A DNA stretch of 64,000 nucleotides from Thermoguttaceae bacterium (GCA_017405595.1 JAFRAC010000026.1:124001-188000), one strand, 5' to 3'. Counted from the first letter of the stretch, positions 36,086 through 45,606 are shown. A program made the numbers and translations. Notes: a model not told the origin generated them from the sequence alone.

Positions 36086-37293
36086 CCGATCCGGACAAAC
36101 GGGCTCGTGTTCCCCTCGGTATCGGTCACACGCACCGAAACCGATGAATTCGAACCGGCATCGGCGTAGAAGTGTGCGGCCGAAAGCGTGTTCGAGAGGG
36201 ATTGAAACTCTTCGATCGTCCCGTCTCCCCAGTCGATTTCCCAGAAAGCGCCGGCCGCGCCGGCGGCATCACGGAACGAGAGTTCGGCAAGAACAGCCCG
36301 GTCACCGGCAAAGGAAGTCAGCGAACCGGCAACCGACGGCGCAACGCTGCGGTACACCACATCGGCCTGCGCCTGGGTGCTGAGCGAACCGTCGGCGCTG
36401 CCGACCGAAAGGGCAATGCGGCCGGTTCCGTTTGGATCATTCAGCCTTGCGGCGGAGAACCAGAGTTCTTCCCCTTCGGCATCGGCGACGCCGCGCCCGG
36501 TCCAATCCCAGAACCAGGAACGGACTGTTTTGCCGGAGACCGAATAGGAACCGGCTCCGGAAAGAAAGAAATGGCATCCGGCTTGGACCGAAACAGCTTT
36601 CGGTGCGATGACCGCGACCAGATCGTCTGTCGTCTCCGGCTCGACGGGCATGGTATACGGCTGTGAACAGACTGTCCAATTCCCGCCGCATTCTGCGGCG
36701 AAATCGACATTCAGAGAAGTCGGCGAGGTCAGTTGGGGATTAACGCGAATACTCAGAGCAAGGAGTTCGATCCCTCTGGCAACCGTCTCGGCGCCGGCGG
36801 TCCAGTCCCCCGAAAATGTTAAATCGAACCAGACCCCTTTCAGGTACCACTCTCCGGAGACCGGGGCGTCCGGCCCACCGCGATAAAGGTAAAACGCGCA
36901 GTCGCCGTTGGCGATAAGATTTTTCGCCCGGTGGGAAACGACCGTGATATCGGGCACCTCGGCAAGCGAAGAATCGGCAAGATCAAAACCGGCCAGATGC
37001 GGATCGAATTCCGTTTGAGAAACGGTCGCGATACCGGCAGCGTCGAACCCGGCATAGAAAATCAGAGAACTGAAATCCCGGGCTGCAGGACGCGAAGTCT
37101 TTAAGAGAACGTCCACGGGAAGAGTACCGTCTGAGTCCGGAGCGGTTCCTTCGCCGGAAAGATAAACAACGCCATCATTGGAGGTTGGCAGAGACAGCGC
37201 AGAAACCCGGGCCGCCGGAGATTCCCACCCTGCGGTAACCGACAGAAGGTCCCGCGATTCAAGATGCTCGATTTCCAATCGCACTGACTTCAT
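36082..37293 (-). CDS. Secreted PKD-domain protein with LESRDLLSV N-terminal motif
   Basis: A 403-residue protein. GGAGGG lies 5 nt before ATG 37293. The N-terminus reads EIEHLESRDLLSV, the same class of motif as on the giant protein at 20219, taken here as an export/sorting mark in planctomycetes. The middle (residues ~50-230) resembles a cohesin-like or other beta-sandwich region without a firm match. The C-terminal ~85 residues form a PKD-like domain, with WEIDWGDGTIEEF and AAHFYADAG. It is probably an extracellular binding protein. It lies 128 nt behind ribBA on the same strand, with its own ribosome-binding site. Its stop codon shares bases with that of rpoN. Confidence 0.62.
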   Translation of the reverse strand: MKSVRLEIEHLESRDLLSVTAGWESPAARVSALSLPTSNDGVVYLSGEGTAPDSDGTLPVDVLLKTSRPAARDFSSLIFYAGFDAAGIATVSQTEFDPHLAGFDLADSSLAEVPDITVVSHRAKNLIANGDCAFYLYRGGPDAPVSGEWYLKGVWFDLTFSGDWTAGAETVARGIELLALSIRVNPQLTSPTSLNVDFAAECGGNWTVCSQPYTMPVEPETTDDLVAVIAPKAVSVQAGCHFFLSGAGSYSVSGKTVRSWFWDWTGRGVADAEGEELWFSAARLNDPNGTGRIALSVGSADGSLSTQAQADVVYRSVAPSVAGSLTSFAGDRAVLAELSFRDAAGAAGAFWEIDWGDGTIEEFQSLSNTLSAAHFYADAGSNSSVSVRVTDTEGNTSPFVRIG

Positions 37294-37421
37294 CTTTGCC
37301 CTCCGAAATCACCTGAACTTTCGCTGCGCAATATCAGGATGGGTAAAACAAGCGGCTCTTTCCGTGATCGAAAGAAACGCGCTTTTTAAGGTCTTGCCGC
37401 AGAAAAACGTCCGGCTCTTTT

Positions 37422-38636
37422 TCAGCTTTTTTGGGGAAAGCAGTGCCCCATCCGCTCGCGTTTCGTTTCGATATAACGGCGGTTATACTCGTTGACCTCG
37501 CAAACAATCGGAACCTGTTCGGCGACGGTCAGACCGAACCCCTCGTAAATGAAGGCATCGGTTTTTTTCGGGTTGTTTGTCATCAGGCGGATTCTGTGGA
37601 GTCCCAAATCCTGGAGAATTTGGATTCCGACCCCGTAATCCCGCAAATCGGCGCCGTGACCGAGCGCAAGATTGGCGTCAACCGTGTCAAGACCGTTATC
37701 CTGCAGGGCATAGGCTTTGATCTTTTCGGAAAGCCCGATTCCCCGCCCTTCCTGCGGCAGATAAATCAAAACCCCGGTTCCCTCATGCTGAATCATCGTG
37801 AGCGACTTATGAAGCTGATCGCCGCAATCGCAGCGGAGCGAAGCGATCAAATCGCCGGTAAAGCAGGAAGAATGAAGACGCACCAGCGGCGCTTCCACTT
37901 TAGAAACATCACCGTAGACAACGGCGATCGGATCTCCGTCTTCATACTTGATTTTATAGGCGTAAATCCGCGCATGCCCGTAACGGGTCGGAAGGTCGGC
38001 TTCGGCGATCCGTTCGACGATCCGTTCACGCTGACGGCGGTATTTGATGAGGTCCTCGATCGTGATGATCCGGAGGTTGTGTTTCTCGGCAAGCGCCATC
38101 AGCCGCTCGGTATTGGCGCGGTTTCCCGTTTCGTCGAGAATTTCACACAAAACACCGCAGGGACGCAGACCGGCCAAACGGGTCAGATCGATCACCGCCT
38201 CGGTATGCCCTGCGCGCCGCAAGACACCCCCTTCTTTCGCCTCCAGGGGGAAGAGATGCCCCGGCCGGACGAAATCGCCCGGCTGGCTTTTCGGGCTGGC
38301 CAGCGCGAGGATCGTGGCGGTTTTCTCCTGGGCTGTAATCCCGGTTCGGCACGAAACATGGTCGACCGGAACGGTAAACGCCGTACGCAAGGGAGCTGTG
38401 TTCTCCTGCACCATCTGGTGGAGTTCCAGCCGGCGGCAAGCCTCGGGCAGCATCGGCATGCAGACCTGGCCCCGCCCGTTCTTGAGCATGAAGTTGATTC
38501 CCTCGACGGTGGCCAATTCGGCGGCGCAGACAAAATCACCTTCGTTTTCGCGGTTTTCATCATCCATCACAATGACCAGTTCCCCGGCCTTGATCGCCTT
38601 CACCGCTTCTTCGATCGTCGAAAGACGCTTTGCCAT
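37422..38636 (-). CDS. ribBA: Bifunctional DHBP synthase / GTP cyclohydrolase II
   Basis: A 404-residue protein. The N-terminal ~200 residues are 3,4-dihydroxy-2-butanone-4-phosphate synthase (VIVMDDENRENEGDFVCAAE; later RAGHTEAVIDLTRLAG). The C-terminal ~200 are GTP cyclohydrolase II, with the zinc cysteines in SSCFTGDLIASLRCDCGDQL and the GRGIGL motif in LPQEGRGIGLSEKIKAYALQ. Together they make both precursors of riboflavin. It follows ftsY by 20 nt and is separated from ribH by ftsY and nusB, so the vitamin genes share an operon with SRP-receptor and transcription genes. Confidence 0.95.
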   Translation of the reverse strand: MAKRLSTIEEAVKAIKAGELVIVMDDENRENEGDFVCAAELATVEGINFMLKNGRGQVCMPMLPEACRRLELHQMVQENTAPLRTAFTVPVDHVSCRTGITAQEKTATILALASPKSQPGDFVRPGHLFPLEAKEGGVLRRAGHTEAVIDLTRLAGLRPCGVLCEILDETGNRANTERLMALAEKHNLRIITIEDLIKYRRQRERIVERIAEADLPTRYGHARIYAYKIKYEDGDPIAVVYGDVSKVEAPLVRLHSSCFTGDLIASLRCDCGDQLHKSLTMIQHEGTGVLIYLPQEGRGIGLSEKIKAYALQDNGLDTVDANLALGHGADLRDYGVGIQILQDLGLHRIRLMTNNPKKTDAFIYEGFGLTVAEQVPIVCEVNEYNRRYIETKRERMGHCFPQKS

Positions 38637-38656
38637 TCTCTCTTCTCTGAACTTCC

Positions 38657-39589
38657 TTAGTCTAAATTTTCGAACATCGCGTCGACAAACTCGCCGGGAT
38701 TGAACACGACGATATCATCGGCCGATTCGCCCATCCCGACATACTTGACAGGCAGACCGACCTCTTTTCGGATCGCCGCAACGGCCCCGCCCCGCGCGGT
38801 ACCGTCGAGCTTCGTCAAAAAGATACCGGTACAGGCGGCCGATTCCGTAAAAAGGCGCGCCTGACTCAAGCCGTTTTGCCCCATCGTTGCGTCGAGAACC
38901 AGGATCGACTCGTGCGGCGCATCGGGGATCATCTTCTGAACAACCCGTTTGATCTTTTCGAGTTCATTCATCAGATTTTTATTCGTCTGCAGCCGCCCCG
39001 CGGTGTCAATGATGCACAAGTCGGCGCCGGTCTCAACGGCCCGGGCGGCGGCCTTGTGGGCGACGCTTGCCGGATCGCTTTGCGGCGGGCCGGTCACAAT
39101 CTCCAAACCGAGCCTTTCGGCCCAGATTTTGAGCTGGTCGACCGCCGCGGCGCGGAAGGTGTCGGCCGCTCCCAGTACGATCTTCTTCCCCTGGGCGGCG
39201 TAAAGCTTTCCAAGCTTGGCGATGCTGGTTGTCTTGCCGCAGCCGTTGACACCGCAAACCAGCCAAACGGCCGGTCCCTTTTCGGCAAAGCGCAAAGGGG
39301 TGTCGTCCTGCGCCATCAAAGTTTTGAGTTTTTCTTTGACAACGCCGATAATCGCGTCACGTTCGACCACCCGGCCGCGAAAATCTTTCCTGACCTGGTC
39401 GGCGGCTTCCTGCGCCGCGGCAACCCCCATGTCGGTTTTGACGAGAACCTCGAACAACTCGTCGCAGAAGGCCTCATCAACCAGACGCCCTTCACTCTTG
39501 AACAGATCGCGGACATCGGTGTTGAGAATTGAAACGGTCTTCGCGAGTCCCTGTTTCAGCCCCGACTTGATTTTACCGAAAAAGCCCAT
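38657..39589 (-). CDS. ftsY: Signal recognition particle receptor FtsY
   Basis: 310 residues from ATG 39589 (MGFFGKIKSGLKQGLAKT), the usual family start. ATG 39640, preceded by a G-run and overlapping nusB by 14 nt, is an alternative. The N domain is short and there is no long acidic A domain. G-domain motifs are GVNGCGKTTS, DTFRAAAVDQL, DTAGRLQTN and TKLDGTARGG. FtsY binds SRP-ribosome complexes at the membrane and hydrolyses GTP to deliver nascent membrane proteins. It sits between nusB and ribBA on the same strand. Confidence 0.93.
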   Translation of the reverse strand: MGFFGKIKSGLKQGLAKTVSILNTDVRDLFKSEGRLVDEAFCDELFEVLVKTDMGVAAAQEAADQVRKDFRGRVVERDAIIGVVKEKLKTLMAQDDTPLRFAEKGPAVWLVCGVNGCGKTTSIAKLGKLYAAQGKKIVLGAADTFRAAAVDQLKIWAERLGLEIVTGPPQSDPASVAHKAAARAVETGADLCIIDTAGRLQTNKNLMNELEKIKRVVQKMIPDAPHESILVLDATMGQNGLSQARLFTESAACTGIFLTKLDGTARGGAVAAIRKEVGLPVKYVGMGESADDIVVFNPGEFVDAMFENLD

Positions 39590-39626
39590 TTTTCGTAATG
39601 ATTTTCCTTCCGGATCGTGTTTGGAT

Positions 39627-40181
39627 TCAGGCTTCGGCATCCCCCCCGGCCGGCTCATCGGCCGGCGGGCCGGTCTCCCGGACAACCTTTCCCAAAATGC
39701 CATTGATGAATTTAGGGGATTCGGCATCTCTGCCGAATTTTTTCCCCAACTCAATCGCTTCGTTAATGACAACCGCCTCGGGAGTTCCCAAATCGATTTC
39801 GGCAACCGCCATTCGAAGGATATTCCGATCGGTCAGGGACATCCGCCCGATCCGCCAATTGTCGCTGGCAGTTTCGAGCCGGCGATCGATTCGATCGCGG
39901 TTCTCCAAAACGGCGAGGATAAGTTTGCGGGTAAAGTCGGACCATTGCGCCACGTCGTCCCGGGAAATTTTCCCCTTGGGAGCTTCGGAATCGGTCAGAA
40001 GGGCATCTTCCCCCTCGGCGCCCCTTCCCCCTTCAAGATCGCTGAAACGCGCGCGGATGTAGTCGAGATCGAGCGAATTAAGCTGACCGGGATTGACGTC
40101 GTGCTCGCAGATGATCTGAAAAGCCACGATGCGGGCAAAACTGCGCCCGCGAAAACCGGACTTCTTCGCGTCGCTGTTCAT
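39627..40181 (-). CDS. nusB: Transcription antitermination protein NusB
   Basis: A 184-residue, all-helical protein. Typical features are the early FARIVAFQIICEHDV helix, DRNILRMAVAEIDLG and PEAVVINEAIELGKKFGRDAESPKFINGILGKV. NusB with NusE binds boxA of rRNA leaders to prevent early termination. A central acidic loop (residues ~45-70) is longer than in the E. coli protein. It lies 6 nt after ribH, a ribH-nusB pairing seen in many bacteria. Confidence 0.92.
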   Translation of the reverse strand: MNSDAKKSGFRGRSFARIVAFQIICEHDVNPGQLNSLDLDYIRARFSDLEGGRGAEGEDALLTDSEAPKGKISRDDVAQWSDFTRKLILAVLENRDRIDRRLETASDNWRIGRMSLTDRNILRMAVAEIDLGTPEAVVINEAIELGKKFGRDAESPKFINGILGKVVRETGPPADEPAGGDAEA

Positions 40182-40187
40182 TGAGCC

Positions 40188-41015
40188 CTACTTTCCTTTT
40201 TTCGGGAACTTTGATTTCCCTTTTTTGCCGTGATCGCCCGAACCGCCCTTCCGCTCCTGGCGAAAACCTTTTCCGTGATGATGGGACTTTCCGTGCTTCG
40301 GGAAATCGTAACCGCCGCGCGGCGGAGAGAAACCGCGGGAGGAATGATCGCGGTGATGGGAATGCCGGCCATGCGGAAAACCGAATTTGTCCTCTTCGTT
40401 CAGAGGGGCGTATTCTTCATCATCGCCGTCATCGTCGAACTCGCCTCCGCGGTACCGCCGGACATTTTCCGCCAGGGAGGAGTAAAATGCCGGATCGAGA
40501 GCGTCTTCCGGCAGGTCGGGAAGCTGCGAAAGAATATCGAGCATCTCCAGGACGGCCGAAGCGGCTTCAGCGCCCTTATTGCCGAGAATCTCGCCGGCGG
40601 TTTTGTCGGAACCGGGGAGCGCCGCCGTCGAGCGGGCCTGCGCCTGCTCGACGGTATTGCACGTTAAAACACCGAAAGCGACAGGAACCCCGGCATCGAC
40701 CGAAATCCTCGCCAGCTGCAGACTGACCGCCCGGTTAATGTGCTCGTCGTGCGTCGTTTCCCCTTTGATCACACAGCCCAGGCAAACGACCGCCTGATAC
40801 TCGTCGTCAAAGGCAAAACGCTGCGCCATCATCGGAATCTCGAACGCGCCCGGCACCCAGATCACGTCGATATCGGCCTCGCGCACCCCCCCCTCTTTCA
40901 GGGTGGCCAGCGTGCCGTCCAAAAGACGCTCGGTAATCGGTTTGTTATACTTCGAGACGACAACGGCAATCTTTCCCGCGCCGACGGGAGGATATTTTCC
41001 TTCGTAAACGGTCAT
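40188..41015 (-). CDS. ribH: Lumazine synthase (RibH) with a His/Lys/Gly-rich C-terminal extension
   Basis: A 275-residue protein; AAGGAG lies 9 nt before ATG 41015. Residues 1-162 are the enzyme body: VVVSKYNKPITERLLDG, WVPGAFEIP, CLGCVIKGETTHDEHI (catalytic His89) and FGVLTCNTVEQA. It condenses the ribBA product with the pyrimidine to make lumazine. A short insertion (STAALPGSDKTAGEI) precedes the GNKGAEAA helix. Residues 163-275 are foreign to the family: a segment with DDDGDDEE, then a tail rich in His, Gly, Lys and Arg with 10 histidines after residue 210. RibH usually forms pentamers or 60-mer shells, so the tails would decorate such a shell. It starts the ribH-nusB-ftsY-ribBA operon, 35 nt behind rho. 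Confidence 0.9.
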   Translation of the reverse strand: MTVYEGKYPPVGAGKIAVVVSKYNKPITERLLDGTLATLKEGGVREADIDVIWVPGAFEIPMMAQRFAFDDEYQAVVCLGCVIKGETTHDEHINRAVSLQLARISVDAGVPVAFGVLTCNTVEQAQARSTAALPGSDKTAGEILGNKGAEAASAVLEMLDILSQLPDLPEDALDPAFYSSLAENVRRYRGGEFDDDGDDEEYAPLNEEDKFGFPHGRHSHHRDHSSRGFSPPRGGYDFPKHGKSHHHGKGFRQERKGGSGDHGKKGKSKFPKKGK

Positions 41016-41050
41016 TGAAACACGCTCCTTGTCGATTTCGCGGAATCTTT

Positions 41051-43570
41051 TTAATACTGGGAAAGATTCAGACCCATCAGGAACTCGGCGTTATTCTGCG
41101 TTTTCGCGAGTTTCTGCGTCAGGAATTCCATCGCATCGGGAGGATTCATCTCGTTCAGAATCCGGCGGAGAACCGTCATCCGTTTGTACTCTTCGGGGTC
41201 GAGAATCATCTCTTCGCGCCTCGTGCCGCTGCGGGAAATGTCGATGGCGGGCCAAATCCGCTTGTCGACCAGCGAGCGGTCGAGCCAGACTTCCAGATTT
41301 CCGGTCCCCTTGAACTCTTCGAAAATGACTTCGTCCATCCGGCTGCCGGTATCGACGAGCGCGGTCGCGATGATCGTCAGCGACCCTCCCTCCTCGACTT
41401 TACGGGCCGAACCGAAGAACTTTTTCGGCGGCTGAAGAGCGCCGGCATCGACGCCGCCCGAAAGGGTCTTGCCGCTGGTGGGGGATTCGCTGTTCCACGC
41501 CCGCGCCAGACGGGTAATCGAGTCGAGGAAGATGACAACGTCTTTCCCGTATTCGACCATCCGTTTTGCCTTGTCGAGAACCATCTCGGAAACCTGGATG
41601 TGGCGGCTCGCCGGTTCGTCGAAGGTCGAACTGATCACTTCGCAGTGCGGTCCCTTGACCTGACGTTCCATGTCGGTCACCTCTTCGGGACGCTCGTCAA
41701 CCAGAAGCATAAAGACGTACGCGTTGGGATAGTTCGTCAGAACCGAACGGGCCATCTTCTGCATGAGGATCGTCTTGCCGGCACGCGGAGGGCTGACGAT
41801 CAGGCCGCGCTGGCCGAACCCGACCGGCACAATCAGATCGACCACCCGCGTGTTCATGTCTTCGTCGGGCGTTTCGAGAATGATCCGCTGATTCGGATGC
41901 ATCGCCGTCAGATCGTCGTACATCGGCTTATTCAAAAGAAGATTCGGATCATCGTCGTTGATCGACTCGATCCGGAGAAGCGCGAAGTAGCGTTCCTTTT
42001 CTTTCGGGGGACGAATCTGACCGAAGACCGTTGAACCGTTCCGCAGACCGAACCGGCGGATCTGGCTGGGCGAGATGTAGATATCGTCGGGGCAGGAAAG
42101 ATAATGGAACTCGGGATTCCGGAGGAAACCGAACTCTTCGGGAAGAATTTCAAGTGTTCCCTCGCCATACATCATTCCGCTCTCTTTGATTTTCTCTTTC
42201 AGAACCCGGAAGACCGCTTCACGCCTCTTCTTGGCGACTTCGTCATCGGAACTGTAGCTGCGGGCCTCTTTCACGAGCTGCTGCGCGTCAAGCCCCTGGA
42301 GCGAGGCAATAAAATCGGCGCCGGTCATCTCGGGGGAATCGAGCGCCGCAACCTCTTCGGCCGTAAAGATTTCTGCCGGTTCTTCGCCGGCCTCTTCCCC
42401 CTCTTTGGCGTGGTAACGTTCCGAGGCAAGCTCTTCGGCCAGGGAGAGCGGTTCGCCGTACTTTCCGCGCGGGGCGTGTTCCGGTTCCATCTGATCGAGA
42501 AGCTCGTTCGGATATCCCGGATTGGTGTACCGCCGCCCGTAATAAGACTGATGATAGCCGCGGTTCGGCTGGTACCCCTGGTTCTGCTGGAGGTTATCGG
42601 CCGCCGACAGATTTTCCCCTTCGGCGCTGATCGGTTCTTCGCCCCCGCGGATATCGCTGTCGCGGATCACGCGCATATCGGTATCGCGGTAATGACGGCG
42701 GTAAAAACGCTCTTGGCGGAAACGGTTATTGGGATAACCGTCCTGCTGAAAACCGTCCTGCTGATACCCCCCTTGCTGATAACCGCCCTGGCGATAGCCG
42801 CGCTGGTAGCCTCCCTGCTGATAGCCGCGCTGGTAGCCTCCCTGCTGATAGCCGCGCTGGTAACCTCCCTGCTGATAGCCGCCCTGGCGATAACCGCGCT
42901 GATATCCCCCCTGCTGATAACCGCGCGGATAGCCGCCCTGACGATAACCTCCCTGACGGTAATCGGGGGACTGCCCGCCATCCTGCGAGTCATCTGACGA
43001 GCGGTAACCGTTCTGATCTTCGGCGGTATCGTCGCCGTCCTGTTCGGAACGCGGACCGTAATTGCCGCGGTACCGGCGATCGTCGTCTCCCTGCCTGGAG
43101 TAACGCCCCCCAGGGTAATCGGACCGGTTCCGGTCGTTGTAGGGATTGCGGTTCCAGATTGTCTCGCGCTGACGGCCGAGATATCCGTCCTGGGAATTAT
43201 CGGAAGAATCCTCGGAAGATTCCTCTTCGGATTCCCGGGAATAACGACCCTGCGGGGAAAAGCCGCCGTCCTCTGTCACACGGCGGGCCCGGCCGCGGTA
43301 AGACCGCGCCGAATCGGCGGGCTCGTCGGAAACGCTCTCTTCCGAGACGGAAGCGTCCTCTTCGGTTTCAGCTTCAGGAGCCTCGGGCTTGCGGCGCCGG
43401 CGGGAACGGGATGCCGGAGAATTCCAGATCTTTCCAATGTCTTCGTCTTCGGTATCGCCGAAGTAGAAGCTGAGATCATCTTCGGGGGAAACGTTTTCGC
43501 CGGGATGATCCTGGCCGGCACCCTCTTTCGGATAGTCGTCGGGAGATTTTGATGAATTTTTGCGTACCAT
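41051..43570 (-). CDS. rho: Transcription termination factor Rho with a 415-residue disordered N-terminal extension
   Basis: An 839-residue protein, twice the usual length; AAGGAG lies 9 nt before ATG 43570. Residues ~412-839 are canonical Rho: RNA-binding cold-shock-like domain ([16 protein letters not shown]), Walker A SPPRAGKT (593-600, Lys599), Walker B-type [17 protein letters not shown]-loop segment around SGGVDAGAL, and R-loop [13 protein letters not shown]. Residues 1-411 are hydrophilic and low-complexity: acidic and Arg/Ser-rich, then QGGYQRGY repeats (205-274), then Asn/Tyr/Arg-rich sequence. The hexameric helicase would release RNA polymerase from transcripts; the extension may affect RNA binding or self-association. 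It precedes ribH by 35 nt. Confidence 0.93.
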   Translation of the reverse strand: MVRKNSSKSPDDYPKEGAGQDHPGENVSPEDDLSFYFGDTEDEDIGKIWNSPASRSRRRRKPEAPEAETEEDASVSEESVSDEPADSARSYRGRARRVTEDGGFSPQGRYSRESEEESSEDSSDNSQDGYLGRQRETIWNRNPYNDRNRSDYPGGRYSRQGDDDRRYRGNYGPRSEQDGDDTAEDQNGYRSSDDSQDGGQSPDYRQGGYRQGGYPRGYQQGGYQRGYRQGGYQQGGYQRGYQQGGYQRGYQQGGYQRGYRQGGYQQGGYQQDGFQQDGYPNNRFRQERFYRRHYRDTDMRVIRDSDIRGGEEPISAEGENLSAADNLQQNQGYQPNRGYHQSYYGRRYTNPGYPNELLDQMEPEHAPRGKYGEPLSLAEELASERYHAKEGEEAGEEPAEIFTAEEVAALDSPEMTGADFIASLQGLDAQQLVKEARSYSSDDEVAKKRREAVFRVLKEKIKESGMMYGEGTLEILPEEFGFLRNPEFHYLSCPDDIYISPSQIRRFGLRNGSTVFGQIRPPKEKERYFALLRIESINDDDPNLLLNKPMYDDLTAMHPNQRIILETPDEDMNTRVVDLIVPVGFGQRGLIVSPPRAGKTILMQKMARSVLTNYPNAYVFMLLVDERPEEVTDMERQVKGPHCEVISSTFDEPASRHIQVSEMVLDKAKRMVEYGKDVVIFLDSITRLARAWNSESPTSGKTLSGGVDAGALQPPKKFFGSARKVEEGGSLTIIATALVDTGSRMDEVIFEEFKGTGNLEVWLDRSLVDKRIWPAIDISRSGTRREEMILDPEEYKRMTVLRRILNEMNPPDAMEFLTQKLAKTQNNAEFLMGLNLSQY
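42749..42958 (-). repeat. QGGY/QRGY repeat tract in rho with 27-bp tandem units
   Basis: The DNA encodes Rho residues 205-274. Three near-identical 27-bp units (42793-42819, 42820-42846, 42847-42873) code for nine residues each (QQGGYQRGY). Shorter variants flank them. All changes in unit number would keep the frame. Confidence 0.85.
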
Positions 43571-43936
43571 AATCTTTTGCTCCTTGTTCAGACGCTAACG
43601 GCCTGAAGCGGTTAAGAAAAAGTGAAGGCTGGCGGGGGGAATCTAAAAGAAACTTTTCTCCGTGACTGCAGCCCGATGACCGGTTGAAATTCCTGGGAGG
43701 GCTGCCCGATCGGGATGGAAAACTTCAAAAGGTATCGGAGGCTGGAGCTGCTTTCCGCCGACACAGGCGGCAAACAGAAATTCCGGGGGGAACAGCCCGA
43801 GCCGTTCAAAACACCCCGTACACTATATTTATTGTAATCAATCGCTCCTAAAAAATAAGGGGGGGCAAACAGAAATCCCCGCGAAGGAAGCTCGCCTTCG
43901 CGGGGAAGAAAGGGATACCGCTAAAGAACCGGGTGA
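43571..43936. other. rho leader and wza 3' region
   Basis: 366 nt. The part from 43571 to about 43850 is probably the rho mRNA leader; no ORF or known riboswitch was recognised. The AT-rich stretch near 43820-43860 may hold the rho promoter, but no clean -35/-10 pair was found. The wza terminator is listed separately. Confidence 0.45.
43872..43905 (-). terminator. Terminator-like hairpin after the wza-like gene
   Basis: An 11-bp stem CCCCGCGAAGG (43877-43887) pairs with 43895-43905. On the minus strand it is followed by ATTTCTGTTT. It lies 32 nt past the stop. Confidence 0.6.
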
Positions 43937-45283
43937 TTAATCCCAGAAGTCTTTCGGGTTGATATTGACCCGGATCGTGCTGAAGACGATGTTAAAGAGG
44001 GTCTCGAAGTTGGTGTACTCGACCAGGATCACATCGTTCGGCTCGATCAGGATACGGCTGGACGGATCGCGGAGAGCATCGTTCTTTTTGAGCGAGATGG
44101 CGACCTGCCGTCCGTTGTGATTCCGGATCACCAGGATACGGCTCGGAGCCAGAAGGAAATTGCTCCTCTCGGAATTCACACCGCCGCTCACGCCGGCGCC
44201 AACCCCGCCGCCGGCCGCTGCGATTGCGGCAAGGACATCGAGGTCATAGTCGCGCGGAATTGCGTGAACGCCCCCTTTGAGCATGCCGCCGGTATAGTAA
44301 ACCTCGGCCTCGCGGGACTGGATATAGATCACATCGCCGTCGCGCAGCGTAACATCGTCGCTCGTCAGACGCGGGGGTTCTTCGCACGGGAGAACCCTCA
44401 GCGGGATACGGATGATTCCCATGTCGGAACCGATCGAGTCGAGCGAACCGGTTTCGTTGTAGCGGTCGCTCACACTTCGGGCGAACGCCTCGGAATCTTT
44501 TGGCAGATAATCACCGTCGTTGGCGTCGAACCCGTTCGAATTGGTTTTTCGCAGAATGATCAGCTCGTTTTTCGCATTCAGCCCGGGCATACCGCCGGAA
44601 CGCGAAAGCGCCTCGAGGATGTCGTTCTTATACATCGGCAGTTCGAGCGAAACCGCGCTTCCGCGGCCGACGTTTCCGAAGTAAGTCTCCCCGGTTCCCT
44701 TGGCTGAAACCAGCTGAGAATTGCTCGACGAAGTCTGGGCCGCGTTGATGCCCAGGTTCAGGTCTTCGCGAATCACGCAGACATTGATCGTGCGTTTCTT
44801 GATCAGGGTCACGCTGATCTTCGCCTCGTTGCCGAGCAGGCGTTTCTTGATCGTGTAAGCGGTACGGATCGCGTTCTCGGCCTCGATGAGGGACATCCCC
44901 TCAACGTAGATCGGTTCGGCAAGAAGAGGAAGCGAAAGCGTTCCGTCGCTCCGGACCGGATAGGGATAACCGGAGGCGGGATCTTCGTCTGTCGCCTTAT
45001 CGACATTGTAAACCGGCGGAGGAACGTCCTCGCTTCCGGTTACCGTCGAGATATAGATGCCGAGCACGTCGCCCGGTCCCAAAAGCTCGACCGGGGGGCG
45101 ATCCATCCGGAGTTTGACCATATTGATCTGCTCCATACTCGCCCGCGGGCCTTCGGTTCTCATACTGGCATACCCTGCCACTGAAACCGTCTCGCGCTGC
45201 GGGATCGACGTACAGCCGGCCAAAAAGCCGAGGCTGACGGCGCACATCAGCGAAAGAATCTTCCTGTTATAACGTTTCATCAT
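43937..45283 (-). CDS. Polysaccharide export lipoprotein (Wza-like)
   Basis: A 448-residue protein. AGGGA lies 7 nt before ATG 45283. The signal sequence ends in a lipobox (LGFLAGC, Cys24). Residues ~70-190 are a polysaccharide export sequence domain (PVELLGPGDVLGIYI, then YPYPVRSDGTLSLPLL), followed by SLBB-type segments (DILEALSRSGGMPGLNAKNE) and LTSDDVTLRDGDVIYIQSRE. It would form the outer-membrane export channel for capsule or exopolysaccharide. It is expected to work with the Wzc-type kinase at 47937. The last ~30 residues may hold the membrane-spanning helix. Confidence 0.83.
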   Translation of the reverse strand: MMKRYNRKILSLMCAVSLGFLAGCTSIPQRETVSVAGYASMRTEGPRASMEQINMVKLRMDRPPVELLGPGDVLGIYISTVTGSEDVPPPVYNVDKATDEDPASGYPYPVRSDGTLSLPLLAEPIYVEGMSLIEAENAIRTAYTIKKRLLGNEAKISVTLIKKRTINVCVIREDLNLGINAAQTSSSNSQLVSAKGTGETYFGNVGRGSAVSLELPMYKNDILEALSRSGGMPGLNAKNELIILRKTNSNGFDANDGDYLPKDSEAFARSVSDRYNETGSLDSIGSDMGIIRIPLRVLPCEEPPRLTSDDVTLRDGDVIYIQSREAEVYYTGGMLKGGVHAIPRDYDLDVLAAIAAAGGGVGAGVSGGVNSERSNFLLAPSRILVIRNHNGRQVAISLKKNDALRDPSSRILIEPNDVILVEYTNFETLFNIVFSTIRVNINPKDFWD

Positions 45284-45606
45284 AGCAACATCCCTGTTGA
45301 TTCTGCTTCGGAATCCTTTCCGAAGAATGATGCAGAACCCCTCCGATGAAGGGTCCTTATTCCTGTGCCATCAGATATTTCGGTCATTTGGTTTTCGCAC
45401 TTTCGTTAAAACCGTTAAAACTTTTAAAATTGAAAGATAAATTAAAATTCCTGTTTCGCTTTCAACCTGAAAAAAGAGCGGGCTCTCCCTCTCCTGAAAA
45501 AATGGTTATAATGTTAACAGGTCATAGACTTACCGGCTCTTCGGGAAAACGGCAGGGTCTTTGCCGAAGAGCCGCCCAGACATAAAGATCACCAACGAAG
45601 AGAGTT
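45284..45606. other. Divergent intergenic region between wza-like gene and rsfS
   Basis: 323 nt. 45301-45337 can fold into a two-part hairpin (TTCTGC/GCAGAA outside, TTCGGAA/TTCCGAA inside) within the wza leader. 45390-45480 is AT-rich and probably holds promoters. TATAAT at 45507-45512 may serve rsfS, but its -35 is poor. Confidence 0.4.

Noticed and set aside
42749..42958. Possible CRISPR-like array in the rho repeat tract
   Set aside because: Units are tandem without spacers, stay in frame and encode a regular QGGY peptide.
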